Assembly (NCBI GenBank): GCA_023627715.1
Contig: JAMAHW010000052.1
Location: 124,001 to 188,000, forward strand
DNA from: Periconia sp. R9002
Taxonomy: Eukaryota > Ascomycota > Dothideomycetes > Pleosporales > Periconiaceae
DNA length: 64,000 nt
Reading direction: 5' to 3'
The position numbers were made by a program, and so were the translations under genes. The notes beneath the pieces are model-generated. The model saw only the letters and a list, made by a program, of their open reading frames with translations, did not search any database and was not told the DNA's origin. Positions 1 through 11,731 of this stretch are shown piece after piece; position 1 is the stretch's first letter, and each line of letters starts with the position of its first letter.

Positions 1-297
1 GCCGTACGTAGAAGTCATTTCAACTTGCCCAAAGCGTTCAGGTTCTGGGTTGCCGAGATACAGGTGGAGTGGCAAACGCGGGGGGGTTGCGATACCCTCG
101 GTTTTGCGTATCATAGTACAACCCGCCAATAAAAGATTAAATTGTTTTCTGTTCAAGATATTTAAGGATGTTTCATTGTCTTTGGTGCGTGTGAGTCAGC
201 GCCTGATGTTGAGGATCGCTCATAACGTTGTACTGGCTTTAGCCCGTAACGTTACGTCTTGATGTCTTTCATGTGTCGATACTGCTGGTAATGTGAT

Positions 298-329
298 TGC
301 GCATACAATAATTTGCGCATACAATAATT
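298..329. repeat. 16-bp tandem direct repeat, two copies
   Basis: The unit TGCGCATACAATAATT occurs at 298-313 and again at 314-329 without mismatch. Function unknown. Confidence 0.85.
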
Positions 330-569
330 ACCACGGAACGGAGATTAGGCCTACTGCTTTAGTCTTGCGTTGATATAACTCGTGGTAAAATTCAAAATAA
401 CCACCTAGGTATACATTTTTGGTTTCGTTGAGGCGATGGTAACGCAATCCATTCATTCCCATTGATGGGGTTGAGGTGCGAACTCTAATTGCATGTCCAC
501 TATTGGTAGCGCTATTTTACTAGTAATCAAAATTGTGGCAATCACACTGTTGCCTACAACTAGCTTTCT

Positions 570-589
570 CACGTGCATAGCTATATAAA
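570..589 (+). promoter_or_regulatory. E-box and TATA box of F-box-like gene
   Basis: CACGTG at 570-575 is followed by TATATAAA at 582-589, about 130 bp before the ATG at 719. The pyrimidine-rich stretch after it (600-660) is typical of a fungal 5' leader. Confidence 0.55.
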
Positions 590-718
590 TGCCGTCTGTC
601 TGCCTCTTTTCCACTAACATCTTGTCTACTCTTCATCTCCATCGTCTTATTTCTACCCGCTAACTACTCTCTACGACAAACCACCAGTTTCCTACAGCCG
701 CCGCTTAGTCATACCATC

Positions 719-2239
719 ATGGCTCCCCGCCCTCACCTGCTTGGTTTACCCCGCGAGCTACGCGACAAAATCTACGAATACTATGTTACACTCCCAGGAG
801 GATACAAATACGATTTTGATGGAAATAAACTCATGACCATGGATGACAAACCCGTTGACTTGGCACTCATGCATACCTGCACGCTTGTTGCGCATGAGAT
901 GCGAGGCTTTGCTCTCACTTACAACACAATCACATTCTCCTCGGTTTACAGTGAGAAGATGCGCTTGCTAGCCGGTTGGTTTGAATTCATCTTGGAGGAA
1001 TTGTATAAACTTAAACACCTTCTTCTGGTATGTTTCACCGACTTCATTACGGATGAGAATGCAGATGAGATTGTGGAGAAACTTGCGACTTGTCCAGAAT
1101 TGGCAGAGCATTTAACGGCGTCAACACCTCTCACAGTAGCAAATTTAAAATCATTCATCTTGTGGATGTCGAAGGCCTGTGGCCGATCGTCCTTTTATTC
1201 TCGTCGCCTCAGGCAAGACGTAGTTCGAATCATCTGTCAGATTCCCGGCTTTGACATGCCAGGTGCACTTCAATCGAGGTTAAGACCAGGGGAAGAAGAC
1301 TTTGTAAGTGCTGACTGGTTACCATGGAGTATACCGGATCAAAAGGAACTTGAGAGGATGACCATTCTGGTCGTTGGACGCCACGCCGATCATACAATTC
1401 GCGGTTGGTCACGAACAGATGCTCGTTCAAAATGGCGCATTTCAGCGACGGCTGCTGCTGTCAGATTTCTCGATTCAATATCAAAAACTCACCGTGGTTC
1501 TATACGCAATATACTATTAGTTGAGGATCATGAGGGAGTTGCTTACCCGGAATGTCACGCCCGTGGCTTGATACCATTCTGCCAGGAGAACCCCCGAGTT
1601 CGCGTGGAACGGCGTGTTAGTTTATGGAGAAACATCCTTTTAAGATGTGATGACGACAGTTTTTCCAAGCGTCGATCCCCTCATGGTAGGGTCGAATTTC
1701 GCGGGGAGATTAGGAAATCGGGTATTGAGGCTAGAGACATCCCTTTGGTGATTGGTAGTTGGCTTGAGGATGCTCACCAACTAGTTGCTGAAGGAATGCC
1801 GCCAGAATCCTTCAAGTTGAAGATAGATGGCGAACCGGGATTGGAATCATCTTCTGAAGTCTTTCAACTCGTCCAGGAACACGCAGCTTGGTTATCAGCC
1901 TTCGAAAAAGCTCACAGGCGTCATATGCATCACATGGAGTCATGGTATTATTTTGGTAATCCCCGGGGCAACTACGTCAATACGGTCCAAGACCTGGCTC
2001 ACGAAAGATCGGCCATGATTCAATGCAATTTTCATGCGGGAACTCCTCCGGACACGGACGATATTCTAACACAGTGCTGGGGCTTTGATAAATCAGCGTG
2101 GGTAGACAAAGTTTACAAATTACACTGGGGCATAACAGTAGACCCGTCGCCCCCATTACCATCAATGGAGGAGATCCGCAGGGAGACCGTAATTTGGGAC
2201 GAGGAGTATGAACGGGAAAAGCGGAGACAGAATAATTGA
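719..2239 (+). CDS. F-box-like / 2EXR-type hypothetical protein
   Basis: A single uninterrupted frame of 506 codons. The N-terminus (residues about 7-30) reads LLGLPRELRDKIYEYYV, the signature of the F-box-like 2EXR family that is greatly expanded in filamentous ascomycetes. Such proteins are thought to act in protein-protein contacts, some as substrate adaptors of SCF ubiquitin ligases, but no substrate can be named. The rest has no recognisable domain; the C-terminus is charged (EEYEREKRRQ). The start is supported by a TATA box 130 bp upstream and an ATCATGGC context. Intact beside degraded neighbours, so either recent or under selection. Family assignment rests only on the N-terminal motif. 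Confidence 0.75.
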   Translation: MAPRPHLLGLPRELRDKIYEYYVTLPGGYKYDFDGNKLMTMDDKPVDLALMHTCTLVAHEMRGFALTYNTITFSSVYSEKMRLLAGWFEFILEELYKLKHLLLVCFTDFITDENADEIVEKLATCPELAEHLTASTPLTVANLKSFILWMSKACGRSSFYSRRLRQDVVRIICQIPGFDMPGALQSRLRPGEEDFVSADWLPWSIPDQKELERMTILVVGRHADHTIRGWSRTDARSKWRISATAAAVRFLDSISKTHRGSIRNILLVEDHEGVAYPECHARGLIPFCQENPRVRVERRVSLWRNILLRCDDDSFSKRRSPHGRVEFRGEIRKSGIEARDIPLVIGSWLEDAHQLVAEGMPPESFKLKIDGEPGLESSSEVFQLVQEHAAWLSAFEKAHRRHMHHMESWYYFGNPRGNYVNTVQDLAHERSAMIQCNFHAGTPPDTDDILTQCWGFDKSAWVDKVYKLHWGITVDPSPPLPSMEEIRRETVIWDEEYEREKRRQNN

Positions 2240-4765
2240 CGAGTGGACGACCTTTTCGGTTCTCAAGCAGCGTAGGAACTGGATCACTACTGTTTGCTAA
2301 CTGCTCCAGGGAAATTTGCAGGCGACCAGAGTCAGCAAGAGGAGACGATCTGCGCAGATTGCTACAGCCGTGCTCGGGAGTATACGAGCCTTCATCTGGT
2401 AAGATCGCGATTCTGTCACATTTTATCAAACTGCTTCACTTTCTTAGTGGATCCCATTTGGGCCTTTCGTGGTTTTGGCAGGGTTGGGTTTTGGCGCAAT
2501 ATGAAGTTATTTGCCTGAACAGATTGCTCAACCAACAAGGTATACATGCGCGGATGCTGGATAATATAGATTGTATAGCGGATGATTCTTGCTCCAAATC
2601 TAATATTATTATTAGTATTTTGCAATATACATGGTGCGTTCATCAAAATATCCGCGGTATGGTTGGTTCTGATTCCCACATCGGAACAGACTGTTCGTTC
2701 TTTCCGTCACCAGATTACATACTTAAACTATAGCATTATGGAAGCATTTAAAGTAATAATGAGTTCAAAATATCACCCCAATCGAACGCGATTTGCATTG
2801 CGACGTTCGTCACGTTCCTGCTTCCGAGATCAAATCGCTGCTCATGCTCTTGTAACTGCACATGCGTGATTATGCTTGCTGCGCCTACGGTGGCGAGATA
2901 TTCCAGTGTACTCACCTAAATATATGATATCGTAACTGACCGTGCCAATTAGACTAGAAATGGTTTACTTAACTTAACCCGTTCGCTATTATGTGAAGTT
3001 TCCCACGTTTTTACAGTCGTACTCAGATGTGCGCGCGTGTGTACATGTGAGAATGAAACAAGCGCGTGATTGTGTACGCAGCACTGAGACATAATACACA
3101 TATGCATATGTGCAGGTACGCCGCCAGCGGCCACTCAAGTCCCTGCACTGGATAAAGCTCGCTTAAATAATAACGATATGAATCTATGTAGGTTTTGCAA
3201 CACCAACTCTGCATGCATCTACATTAATTGATGTCTACTTAGGTACATACATAGCACTTGAGGTAGTTTGCGATTACCAACCCAAATTTACCGCAATACC
3301 TCATGGTTATTGAAACCTTCCAGTCAACCACGGGTAAGTAGAGCGAATCCGAGACAACTACTCAGACGAAGCAGGAAAGAAATTATGGCTGGATAGAACC
3401 GCTAGAGGAGGAGTCGTATGGAACCATCATAGTGTGATTTTGGTTGCACACGTGCATTTTCCTATGACTATTGGATGAGGAGCATTTGAATGACAAGCGA
3501 GGAGATGTACTGGCATCCGCGCGTCGCGCTAAATGTATTACTAATCGTTGTTATTGCATGGGACACGTTCCGGTCAAGGAACCTTAGTGAGTCTAGAGGC
3601 AACCTGCGTATCCAAATTCTTCTCTCATCTACGACCAATTCCAATATCTTCAAAGCAAGGTCAGGGCAGATGCGGGCCGGCCATTATCCTGTGCGTGATG
3701 GCAATACAAAGTACTGCCTATCACGGCTGCATCTCACGGTGATGCATAAGCGAACTCCTGCACTTTCCTTACGCTACTTTAATGCTATACCTTGGGTTGC
3801 TGCTTTAGAAAAATTACTCGCAACTACTCCTTCATCTTAGAGATGATTCTTGAAGCGACAAAACCGCCAATCAACTTTTGTTACCATGTTAAGTCTAGCT
3901 CATCAATCGGAGAAAATATTCTACCTATAGCGATTGCTAGGCTCCGAATCATCATTGTTATTATCATTACCTATGGTGATCTACACGCTCAGGCTTCAAA
4001 GTATTGATAAAGATACTATTGAATGAGCTATGGGTATTGCCGATAAGCATGTATTGATTACTGAAGAGCTTTCTATAATACAAAAGAAGCGCTATTTAAA
4101 TACAAACGAAATCGGGTGATTATTACTCCGCGTCAGCTCCTTTACCTGGTTAAGCTAGCTGTAATCTATTGCTGAAAGCTCGCTTATGAAAGTGAGCTTT
4201 TGTTCAACAGATGCAGCATCATCAATTAGTAACATGTTGATATGTTTACAGTGCTTGAAAGTTGATGCGATTTTGTTTGTGTGGTCCGCCGCGCGAACTG
4301 GTATACCACGATTCTTCGGCGTGTGTTTTTGTACATATGTTCTGTAATTCTGATCTCAAAATTGAAACGCTGTTAACAAATATCACGCGTGTAGATGAAC
4401 GTAGTTTTATACCGTCCATTGCTCTATCAGGTGATCTGCGAACTATTCTCCATTCGGACACCGTTCTGTATGGACCATCCGCCTGAAGAAAGAGGGTGAT
4501 CGAATTGGTAGTAAACAATAGACAATCAAACAAAAGATTTGAATAGTGGGCATTATACAAGGCAAAATATAGCTTGAATATAAATATGTGTAAGATTGTT
4601 GAAATCTACACCAGACTCGAGTCTAAGGATGCTTATAGACTAGTATAAGCTTAATACGCACAAATCATTTGCCAAGTCGAAACCAGGATACACCATCAGA
4701 AATAGCAAATCCAACGTTCAAGTGACAGCAGTATTGAAGTATCCAACACTTCAATGGCTAAACAC
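2240..4765. other. AT-rich intergenic region, no gene seen
   Basis: Open frames here are short (up to 165 codons at 2236-2733 and 116 at 3490-3840), without recognisable domains. A perfect 16-bp palindrome lies at 3097-3112. The composition is AT-rich with many stops in all frames, consistent with non-coding or heavily decayed DNA. Confidence 0.5.
3097..3112. repeat. Perfect 16-bp palindrome
   Basis: CACATATGCATATGTG is its own reverse complement. It contains two NdeI-type CATATG cores. It could form a small cruciform or be a dimeric protein site; nothing nearby decides this. Confidence 0.7.
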
Positions 4766-5314
4766 TTAGCACTTTCCAGGTGGGTTACTGCATGTTCCCG
4801 AAATGCAGCATGCGGTGCTCGAGAAGCAATGAAGGAATCCGTTGCTATCATCAACGAAGTCGTCTACGATTTTACAACTAGAGTTAGCTTCTAATAGAAG
4901 AAATATGGGAGAAGAGGTTTAAAAGAAATGGCGAAATTACTAAGATTGATTGACGCTGTCCCACCGTTGCAGTTGGTGATCAGGGTAGTTCCGGCGAGCC
5001 TGGAGCCAGAACAGCTTCCTCCAAAGTCGCCACTATTCGTTCTTGTTAGTTCTCGTGTCTATAATTGTAAATATCCTCTAAAATGGGACTACCTACTTAG
5101 GTGTAGCGACCAACACTCCGTTGTTGTTGGTGATACACTGGTTCAGGTCCAGAGACGTCACTGCGTGGTTTTTAGAATTATTAGTCGGGCAACGGCACTC
5201 CAAGGTATGGTCGTCAAGTAGGCTGCATGAGTCGCAGACACTAATGAAGCCGCCGGCCGCTAGGGCGAGGTTGCTGAAGACCGGGAAAGTTGCAAGTATG
5301 GCAATGAAACGCAT
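4766..5314 (-). CDS. Secreted cyanovirin-N homologue (CVNH) lectin
   Basis: Three exons on the minus strand: 5314-5097, 5032-4941 and 4863-4766, joined by introns of 64 nt (donor GTAGGT, branch CTAAC, acceptor ATAG) and 77 nt (donor GTAATT, branch GCTAAC, acceptor GTAG). The joined frame encodes about 135 residues. Residues 1-20 are a signal peptide (MRFIAILATFPVFSNLALAA). The mature part shows both CVNH half-repeats: GGFISVCDSC with SLDLNQCITNNNGVL, then GDFGGSCSGSRLAGTTL with SINLNDFVDDSNGFLHC. CVNH proteins bind glycans, usually mannose-rich, with one site per half. A cysteine-rich tail of about 20 residues (CCISGTC..GKC) follows the domain and is unusual. A TATA-like element lies at 5421-5430. 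The family call is strong; the second donor is weaker than the first. Confidence 0.82.
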
Positions 5315-5420
5315 CTTGTGGTAAAAGCCGAGCTAGCTGGAGTGTAAGTGTTGGAGGGCAACTGGAAGTAGGTAATAGAATTGTGCTGAAGAGTTGATCG
5401 CTGAACGCTCTTCTTTACCA

Positions 5421-5430
5421 GTATATATAC
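5421..5430 (-). promoter_or_regulatory. TATA box of CVNH lectin gene
   Basis: GTATATATAC, about 107 bp upstream of the start codon at 5314 on the minus strand. Confidence 0.5.
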
Positions 5431-6666
5431 ACTTTGTGTTTGATGTAAAGGGAAGCAGACTCTCGGGGTTAATCACAATCTCCTATATCCATGTATATCT
5501 ATTCTGATCAGCATAAAAATTCAAGCTGATTCTATTACTCAGAATAAGGTAATCTATCAGTAAATGGCTCAGCTAAGAAAATATCTAGCCAGCCCCTTTA
5601 CAATCTTAACAGTGAGATATTATCAGAAGCTGAAAATGTGTGTTCAACTTTTAGTATTTACTTTCAGTCTCCTAGAAAGCTTCTAAATGTTCCAGTCTAA
5701 TATGCTATAGTTATGGCCCTTTCTATTTATTTTAGCCCCTCAATCGAGCCATATCTATATGCGGTGGAAACAGAGACCTTAGAGCTCTCCAGGGAGTAGG
5801 AGCAAGTACTAGAAGCTTAACACACGTTTTTAGCTTACTATAATATCTCTCAGTAGTATTGTAGAAATGAGGAATGAGAAAAGTGGCTTGCTGCATACAT
5901 GACACCTGACTTCTGGATGCAATAATTGCACGTCCGAAGATCATCACAGCGGAAAGTCTGCCCACAAAAGGATAATAATAAAATTCCCTACTTTAAAACT
6001 ATTGGACAACAAGATGTGGTCAGATCTTATAATCGTTTGCCTACAATACGGCTATAACTTGCAGCACTAGTGAAACCAGCTGAACTCTTTAGTGACGCGT
6101 TGTCAGCCATTCGGCCAAATCAGCCATCCGTCCACCCTGAAAATCATCAAAAGTTGAAAAAACAGCCCCCTATAATCTCATAAAAGGATATTGTCAGATC
6201 TAGGGTAGTATCTTTCATTAAAGTGTCTTCTTCTTCGCAATTGATTGGTGAAGTCAGTCACGGTATCAACACTAGTTTGTAATCTCATGGTAACGTCCTT
6301 GGCTAGGGACGTGCACACAGTAACTTGTTGGTCACGTGATTGAATATCTTTCATAGACTACTGCAATTTTTAGTGTGACTAAATAGGAGAGTGTTAATTA
6401 TCCTATCTATCGCTATATATTTAAGAGATGCAAATTTTGACCGACCAATGATTGCACTGGTTTGATTCACATATACATTCAAATAATATAGGTAGTATTT
6501 TATGCTGCCATTCACACACAGGACAATGGCCGACCGGCATCTGCCCTGACCTTGAGCTGATGGTAATAATTTACCAATTTGGTGAAGAAGCGCAGGACGA
6601 TTCTTTACAAAGAGAGCTGATGCTTGTACGTAAGAGTCGTGGTTGTTAGTGCAAGGTGTGGTAAGA

Positions 6667-6710
6667 GCGCCCTTTAAAGTGCACTAGATGCGCCCTTTAA
6701 AATGCACTAG
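6667..6710. repeat. 21-bp direct repeat, two copies
   Basis: Copies at 6667-6687 and 6690-6710 are separated by two bases and differ by a single G/A transition (TTTAAAGTGCAC versus TTTAAAATGCAC). Confidence 0.8.
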
Positions 6711-6899
6711 GTTCGTACTTCGAAGCCATATTGGGACTGGTAGTCAGACCTACTGCGGGAGCCAGGGGACGGTTCAGGGGGGGCAGAATAAGCTTCCGGT
6801 AGCCGAGCGTAAGCGGTTGCTTAATCTTCAGCCCAAAAATGACGAGGACCCGGATTCGTCTTGAAGTGCTCCTGTTTCTTATTACTTTGCCTTCTCGTC

Positions 6900-7982
6900 A
6901 TGCGTCTTCTTGATTCCAGAACTCTCTGCTTTGAGGTGTTCGAAGACGTATCGATTCCAAAGTATGCAATCTTATCGCACACATAGGGCGATGGCGACAT
7001 CTTGCTACAGGAAATGGAAAGAAATGCCGCGAGGAACAAACCAGGATACCACAAAATACTCAAGGGAGCCGAGCTAGCACTAAAGGACGATATACCCTAC
7101 ATATAGGTTAACACCTACTGTATTAACAAATCTAGCAGTGCAGAGCTTAGCCACGCCATCAACTCAATGTATCAGAGGGTATCGAAAAGCGGAAGTCTGC
7201 TACGCATATCTTTCTAACGTTTCTGTTACAACAGGCAACATTAGAGGCGCCTCTACACTTTCAAGATTTAAAGAGAGCAGATGGTTTACGCGTAGGTGGA
7301 CGCTCCAGGAGCTATTAGCTCCAACTCATTTGTTATTCTTCGATAAGAACTAGCAGCGCATAGGGTCCAGTTCAGACCTAGAAAAGCATGTAACGAAAAT
7401 AGCTAGTATCAGCAGTGCTGCTCTAAGGGGAAAAGAGTTGCGCTCCTTCACCGTAGCTCAACGAATGTGTTAGGCGTCCAAACGTACAACCACACGAGTC
7501 AATAATCTTGCGTATTGCCTTCTAGACATTTTCGATGTCAACATGGCTCTGCTGTACGGTGAGGGGCGAAAGTCGTTCATAAGACTTCAAGAAGAGATCA
7601 TGAGGATCACAAAGATCAGACTCTCTTCGCATAGAAAGACCCTAACCTTCCTCCGCAATTCTCCACCAGCCTGCTCGTGCGTAACCCAGGCTGCTTCGCG
7701 GATTAAGGATACTTTTCATTCCCCGAGGTTTAGGGAAGGAGCGTTCCACCAGAAGTGACAAGCAAAGGCATATACACCAATCTCTTCTTAATTGCTAGCG
7801 ACACGGCAGATATTTATTAAACGAGTCTCAGCTGCACCGACGCCCCTCTTTCCAAAGACAGCCCGGCAATACATCTCCGTCGAACTTCGAACTTGAGAAC
7901 GACTTTTGAGAAACAAAACGAATATACCAGAATACTAGCTGGTCGACTCGACATACTAGATGTCAGATCACATTTAGATATT
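6900..7982 (+). pseudogene. HET-domain protein, broken by RIP-type stops and indels
   Basis: The frame opens with MRLLDSRTLCFEVFED and then YAILSHT, the start of HET-domain proteins of the HET-E/NWD class. The next Trp codon of the SHTWG motif is TAG (6984). YI-stop-VNTYCINKSSSAEL follows with a second TAG (7104) where the family has Trp. A frameshift near 7178 moves to the frame reading AEVCYAYLSNV, RWFTRRWTLQELLAP, VAQRMC-stop-AS and YCLLDIFDVNMALLYGEG, with TAG at 7351 and 7471. All four stops fit TGG to TAG. A second shift near 7755 leads to TSKGIYTNLFLI and HLRRTSNL, the usual post-HET region. HET domains trigger programmed cell death upon nonself recognition; this copy cannot encode a full protein. 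Confidence 0.88.
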
Positions 7983-9230
7983 TCATAGTACCGCAGTACT
8001 AACGGCTACCCCTACCCATACTAAAAAGGAGATTATATCCCAAAAAACACAAAAAAGGAAAACAAAAAAAGACAGCACGTGAGCGCTAGAATATTTGAGG
8101 TTACAACATCAAAGGTTGAGGGAAAACACGAGGGAGTCGTATACTATCGTTCCCTAATCACCCCATTCTTGATTAGATTCGACATTTCTCCCACAGGGCA
8201 GCCTTGGTTTCATACCAAAACGACTGCCTGGACAGACTCTCTTAAATTTTGAGAATCATATGAACCCGATGGGACAGAGTGCGCTGAATCCTGCCTTGAT
8301 CTGGATAACTCCAAAACCAATTCCCGGCTCGGTGCGAAAAGAGCGCTTAAGAGCTCTTTTTCGTGTTGGTAGAGATCAAGGAATACATGATTTATAGCAC
8401 TGCAGTCTATAGAGTGAAAGCAGTATCAATAAATGAGAGTACGGGAGAAAGCAGTCGACTGTACACAGTATGGTAGGGCACGCTCATGTATGTATGGTAT
8501 AGGATGGTATGTATGAGTACCTACTTAGGTATGTTCATGGATCTGCTTTTGTCCCCGTCCGGCGTCAAGGCGCTAACCCCATTGGCTATAGCTCTATCTC
8601 CATGTCCTCACAATATCATTGATACCTAAAAGGGGCGTACTAAAATAGGGACATCCCGATCCCGAGCTGCTATTTACTTTTCCATGCATATTAGCCTTTA
8701 ATCTCCATCCAAGCTAGTGTGGGACTGATCGCTAAGGTTCGGGCTGTTCCCATCCAAAATCGTATCTAATGGTGGCCATGCTTCACAAGATGCCACACCA
8801 TTCTCTCTTCATCCGCGTCAACAAAATATCGCCTCGGGGACAAGGTCGTGGCTGGTGCGGGTCGGCCATCTTCTCAGCTAGTGGTGGTGGCATTAGATGT
8901 TAAATTATCCTCATTGCGGTGGGCATCACATATCATCACGCTCAAGCTAACTTAGTCACGTGATATTGTAAGCTCAGCCACTTCGTACTGCCCCATGCTC
9001 CTGTCCCGCTCTTCAAGTGTTCTTCTGTGCCTGCCTGCGAGCCAGCACAAGTCGCAGTTTTTTCACCGCGCGACCTGTGCACATTCTGCCAACATTCATT
9101 TTCATGGCGCCCTTAGCTTTCTGAAATTGCTGAGGCGACTTTTGCGGCTTGAAGATAACTGCGAATCTAGCACCGACCTATCACCGCTGTGAACGACGAG
9201 GATTTCACCGGGTTTTAGTCAAAGTTAGCC
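7983..9230. other. Intergenic between two HET pseudogenes
   Basis: No gene recognised. Contents: an A-rich stretch around 8040-8075, the dispersed repeat copy at about 8822-8896 and a GTCACGTGAT motif at 8955-8964. The last 300 bases may be promoter of the 9231 locus. Confidence 0.5.
8822..8896. repeat. Dispersed repeat, copy 1 (about 70 bp)
   Basis: Shares ATCGCCTC, CGTGGCTG, TGCGGGTCGGCCAT and GGTGGTGGCA, in the same order and spacing, with 16727-16798. Similarity by eye is around 75-80 percent. It does not match a coding frame of the neighbours and may be a remnant of a mobile element. Confidence 0.6.
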
Positions 9231-11731
9231 ATGACAGACCTCACCCATGGAGAAAAGCGCAAAGTCGACGTGATTGGGGACGACGGAGAACCCGCATCTG
9301 CATCTGAGAAACTTGAGAAGTTCTCTGATCTACAGCGATCCTTAGATAATGCCCGATCAAGTCGTTTTTCATCTAGAGGAGCAAAACGGTGCCAGCGTTT
9401 TAATTCTACAGGCTGCTGTCAACACTGTGAGATCTGCCTTTGACCGCATAAATACAAGACTGCAGCCCGTTACTTTCGCAAACTAGACGCTGCGTCTTTA
9501 GAAGAATGGGCTAGAAGGTGTTCCATCTGCAGCCTTCTTCTCTCCAATTTACACGGTACGGATGGCGTTATGTTGGATCAAACGAAGGCATACAATGATC
9601 CTACATTCAATCCTATTAGTCCTTACGACGACAACTGCGGTACGGACCTCAACGAAATTTCGAATCCTAGGCGAAGGGTACATGTTGCACTCACTGCCCG
9701 TCAAGAACCGTGGTCGATAAAAGAGACAAATATAAGTACTTCGAGCTGTTTATATCTAAGATTCCACATAAGTTACCGAATCCAGGCGTGTCGAAAAGCA
9801 AATACCTCGGTGGAGGAGACATTAACGGTGTTCAAACTTTCAGGTATGGTGCCCTCGCTTACAGTCCGCCCACTGACAAATGGAAAGACTACAGTTCAAG
9901 CCCCAGAAGGCCTTTCATGGGGCTCACTGCCCATCCAAGGCTAGAATCAGACAGGAAATTGAACCTTATTAAGCTCTGGCTGATGGTCAATATCAGCAAT
10001 GAACCTGCCATGGAAAAACAGGTCCCTCCAACAAGGCTATTGGACCTCTCCGAAGAAGGGAAAGTACGACTTGTTCAATGTATATCAGCTGGTTCAGACC
10101 TTGATTCAGACCAAGTACAACCTCCCAACTACGTGGCGCTAAGTCATCGATGGGGAGCTTCACAGCATCTCACCGCCACTACGCAGACCTTAGCGAATCT
10201 AAAGGAAGGGATATCCATCAAATGTTTGCCCGAAACCTTCCGAGACGCAGTCTTTGTTTCTCAACAACTCGGTCTTTACCATCTTTGGATATATGCTTTG
10301 TGTATTGTACAAGACTCAAAAGAAGATTGGCTTAAGGAGTCTGACAAGATGGGTGATATTTTCAGGACTGCCAAACCTACCATAGCTGCACATTGTGCCG
10401 GCGACAACTCTGAGGGATTTCTCTCGCTCGCTTTGTCGAAGCGAGACGCTGTCTTATATCATACCAGCTTTTGTTCCATTGGCCTATGTCGACCTCCAAA
10501 TCCCGAAGTAGACGTCACTAATAGCGGTCTCTCCAGAAGAGGGTGGGTGCTTCAGCAAAGGCTACTCTCCACGCGTACGCTACACTTTACCCCTGGACAA
10601 ATCTACTTTGAGACTATGAAAGGGGTGTCGCGAAGATGGATCTTTGATTCTAGCATCAAAGGATCGGACAAGCCAAGCAGGGCGGATAGGTACCAACATG
10701 CGGCCAAAACTCTACAGTCCATCTGCTCTGCCTGAATTGCGTATCCTACTTGGCCTTGGCTTAGGTGAAAATCGGACAGTGTCCCACAAGTCTACTTCCC
10801 TTGAGTGGCTATATTTGGTGGAGATATACTCTCGATGTGACCTTACAAAAGACGACGATAAACTGATTGCTATATCAGGAATGGCTCGGAAAATTCATGT
10901 TCGGACGGAGCAGACTTGGTGCGGTGGAATCTGGTCTGACAAGATGTGCCAAGGTCTGCTTTGGCTTCCTGGAAACGGTACATAGATTCCGCCATCTAGA
11001 CCGCGAGCACCGTCGTGGTCGTGGGCCTCATGGGATGGTGCCATCCAGTATCCACTCAATATGCGGGAGCCGTATTTTAAACCCCGATGCCAATTCGTTT
11101 CATTGTGGAATCAACATAGTGAGAATGTGTCCTGGCTCAATCCTGGGTAGTTGACCATACTGGGCAGGCTCTTGCACTTGAAGCACTTGAAATTGGGAGT
11201 AGAGTCGCATTTCGGTCCTTGACCTCCAAGGAAAGGAACATTCACGGGCGACAGCTCGGATCTACTCCTTTGTTCACTCAAAACTTATATTCGCGTAAGG
11301 AGCCTCTGTCATAAAACTGTCCCCGATCTAGTTCAATCTAAGTTTGACCTTCCTCGCACTTGCGGTTGGATTGCTTTCGACTCCGCGGAGAGTATGTCTG
11401 AGTCATGTCACTTGGGGAACAGCATACCTGAATTGATCCCAGCAGGAGCACGTTCAACGACGATTCCTCCACCCGGACGGGATGCATATTTTCTCATCAT
11501 AGGTACAATTATGGGTTCGAGAATCGTCTGCTTGGGCATTTTTTGACATCTTCCGGAGGCAATGAGAAGCCAGTATACCGACGACTTGGTATGGGACAAT
11601 TGTCAATGTCTTTTTGCAAGTCGCAATTCGGATATATTTGGCAGAGTGGTCAATATCCCGGCTTGTATGGAGAAGTAACTTGGGATGATAACTTTGTGGA
11701 TGAGAAGTTGACGACCATTACCATTGAGTGA
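9231..11731 (+). pseudogene. HET-domain protein, disrupted
   Basis: The locus spells a full HET protein but in several frames. It starts MTDLTHGEKRKVDV, then CEICL-stop-PHKYKTAARYF (TGA at 9441, compatible with CGA to TGA). A one-base shift near 9715 gives YKYFELFISKIPHKL. The HET core follows: YVALSHRWGASQHLT, LPETFRDAVFVSQQLGL, LWIYALCIVQDS and SDKMGDIFRTAKPTIAAHC. The usual LWIDALCI Asp is Tyr. Another frame change near 10740 leads to SLEWLYLVEIYSRCDLT and DDDKLIAISGMARKI. A TAG at 10983 precedes RAPSWSWASWDGAI. The C-terminus GQL..LTTITIE ends at 11731. Some breaks could hide introns, but the one-base shift and in-frame stops cannot all be spliced out. Confidence 0.82.

Larger units (their letters stand above)
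1..718. other. Intergenic, upstream of F-box-like gene
   Basis: No gene was recognised. The stretch is AT-rich and carries a 16-bp unit repeated exactly twice in tandem at 298-329, an E-box-like CACGTG at 570-575 and a TATA box at 582-589 that belong to the gene starting at 719. A 70-codon open frame at 50-262 has no recognisable content. Confidence 0.6.
5315..6899. other. AT-rich intergenic region with small repeats
   Basis: Apart from the CVNH promoter no gene is visible. The ten-base motif GTCACGTGAT at 6331-6340 recurs at 8955-8964. A 21-bp direct repeat lies at 6667-6710. Frames are short and stop-rich. Confidence 0.5.
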
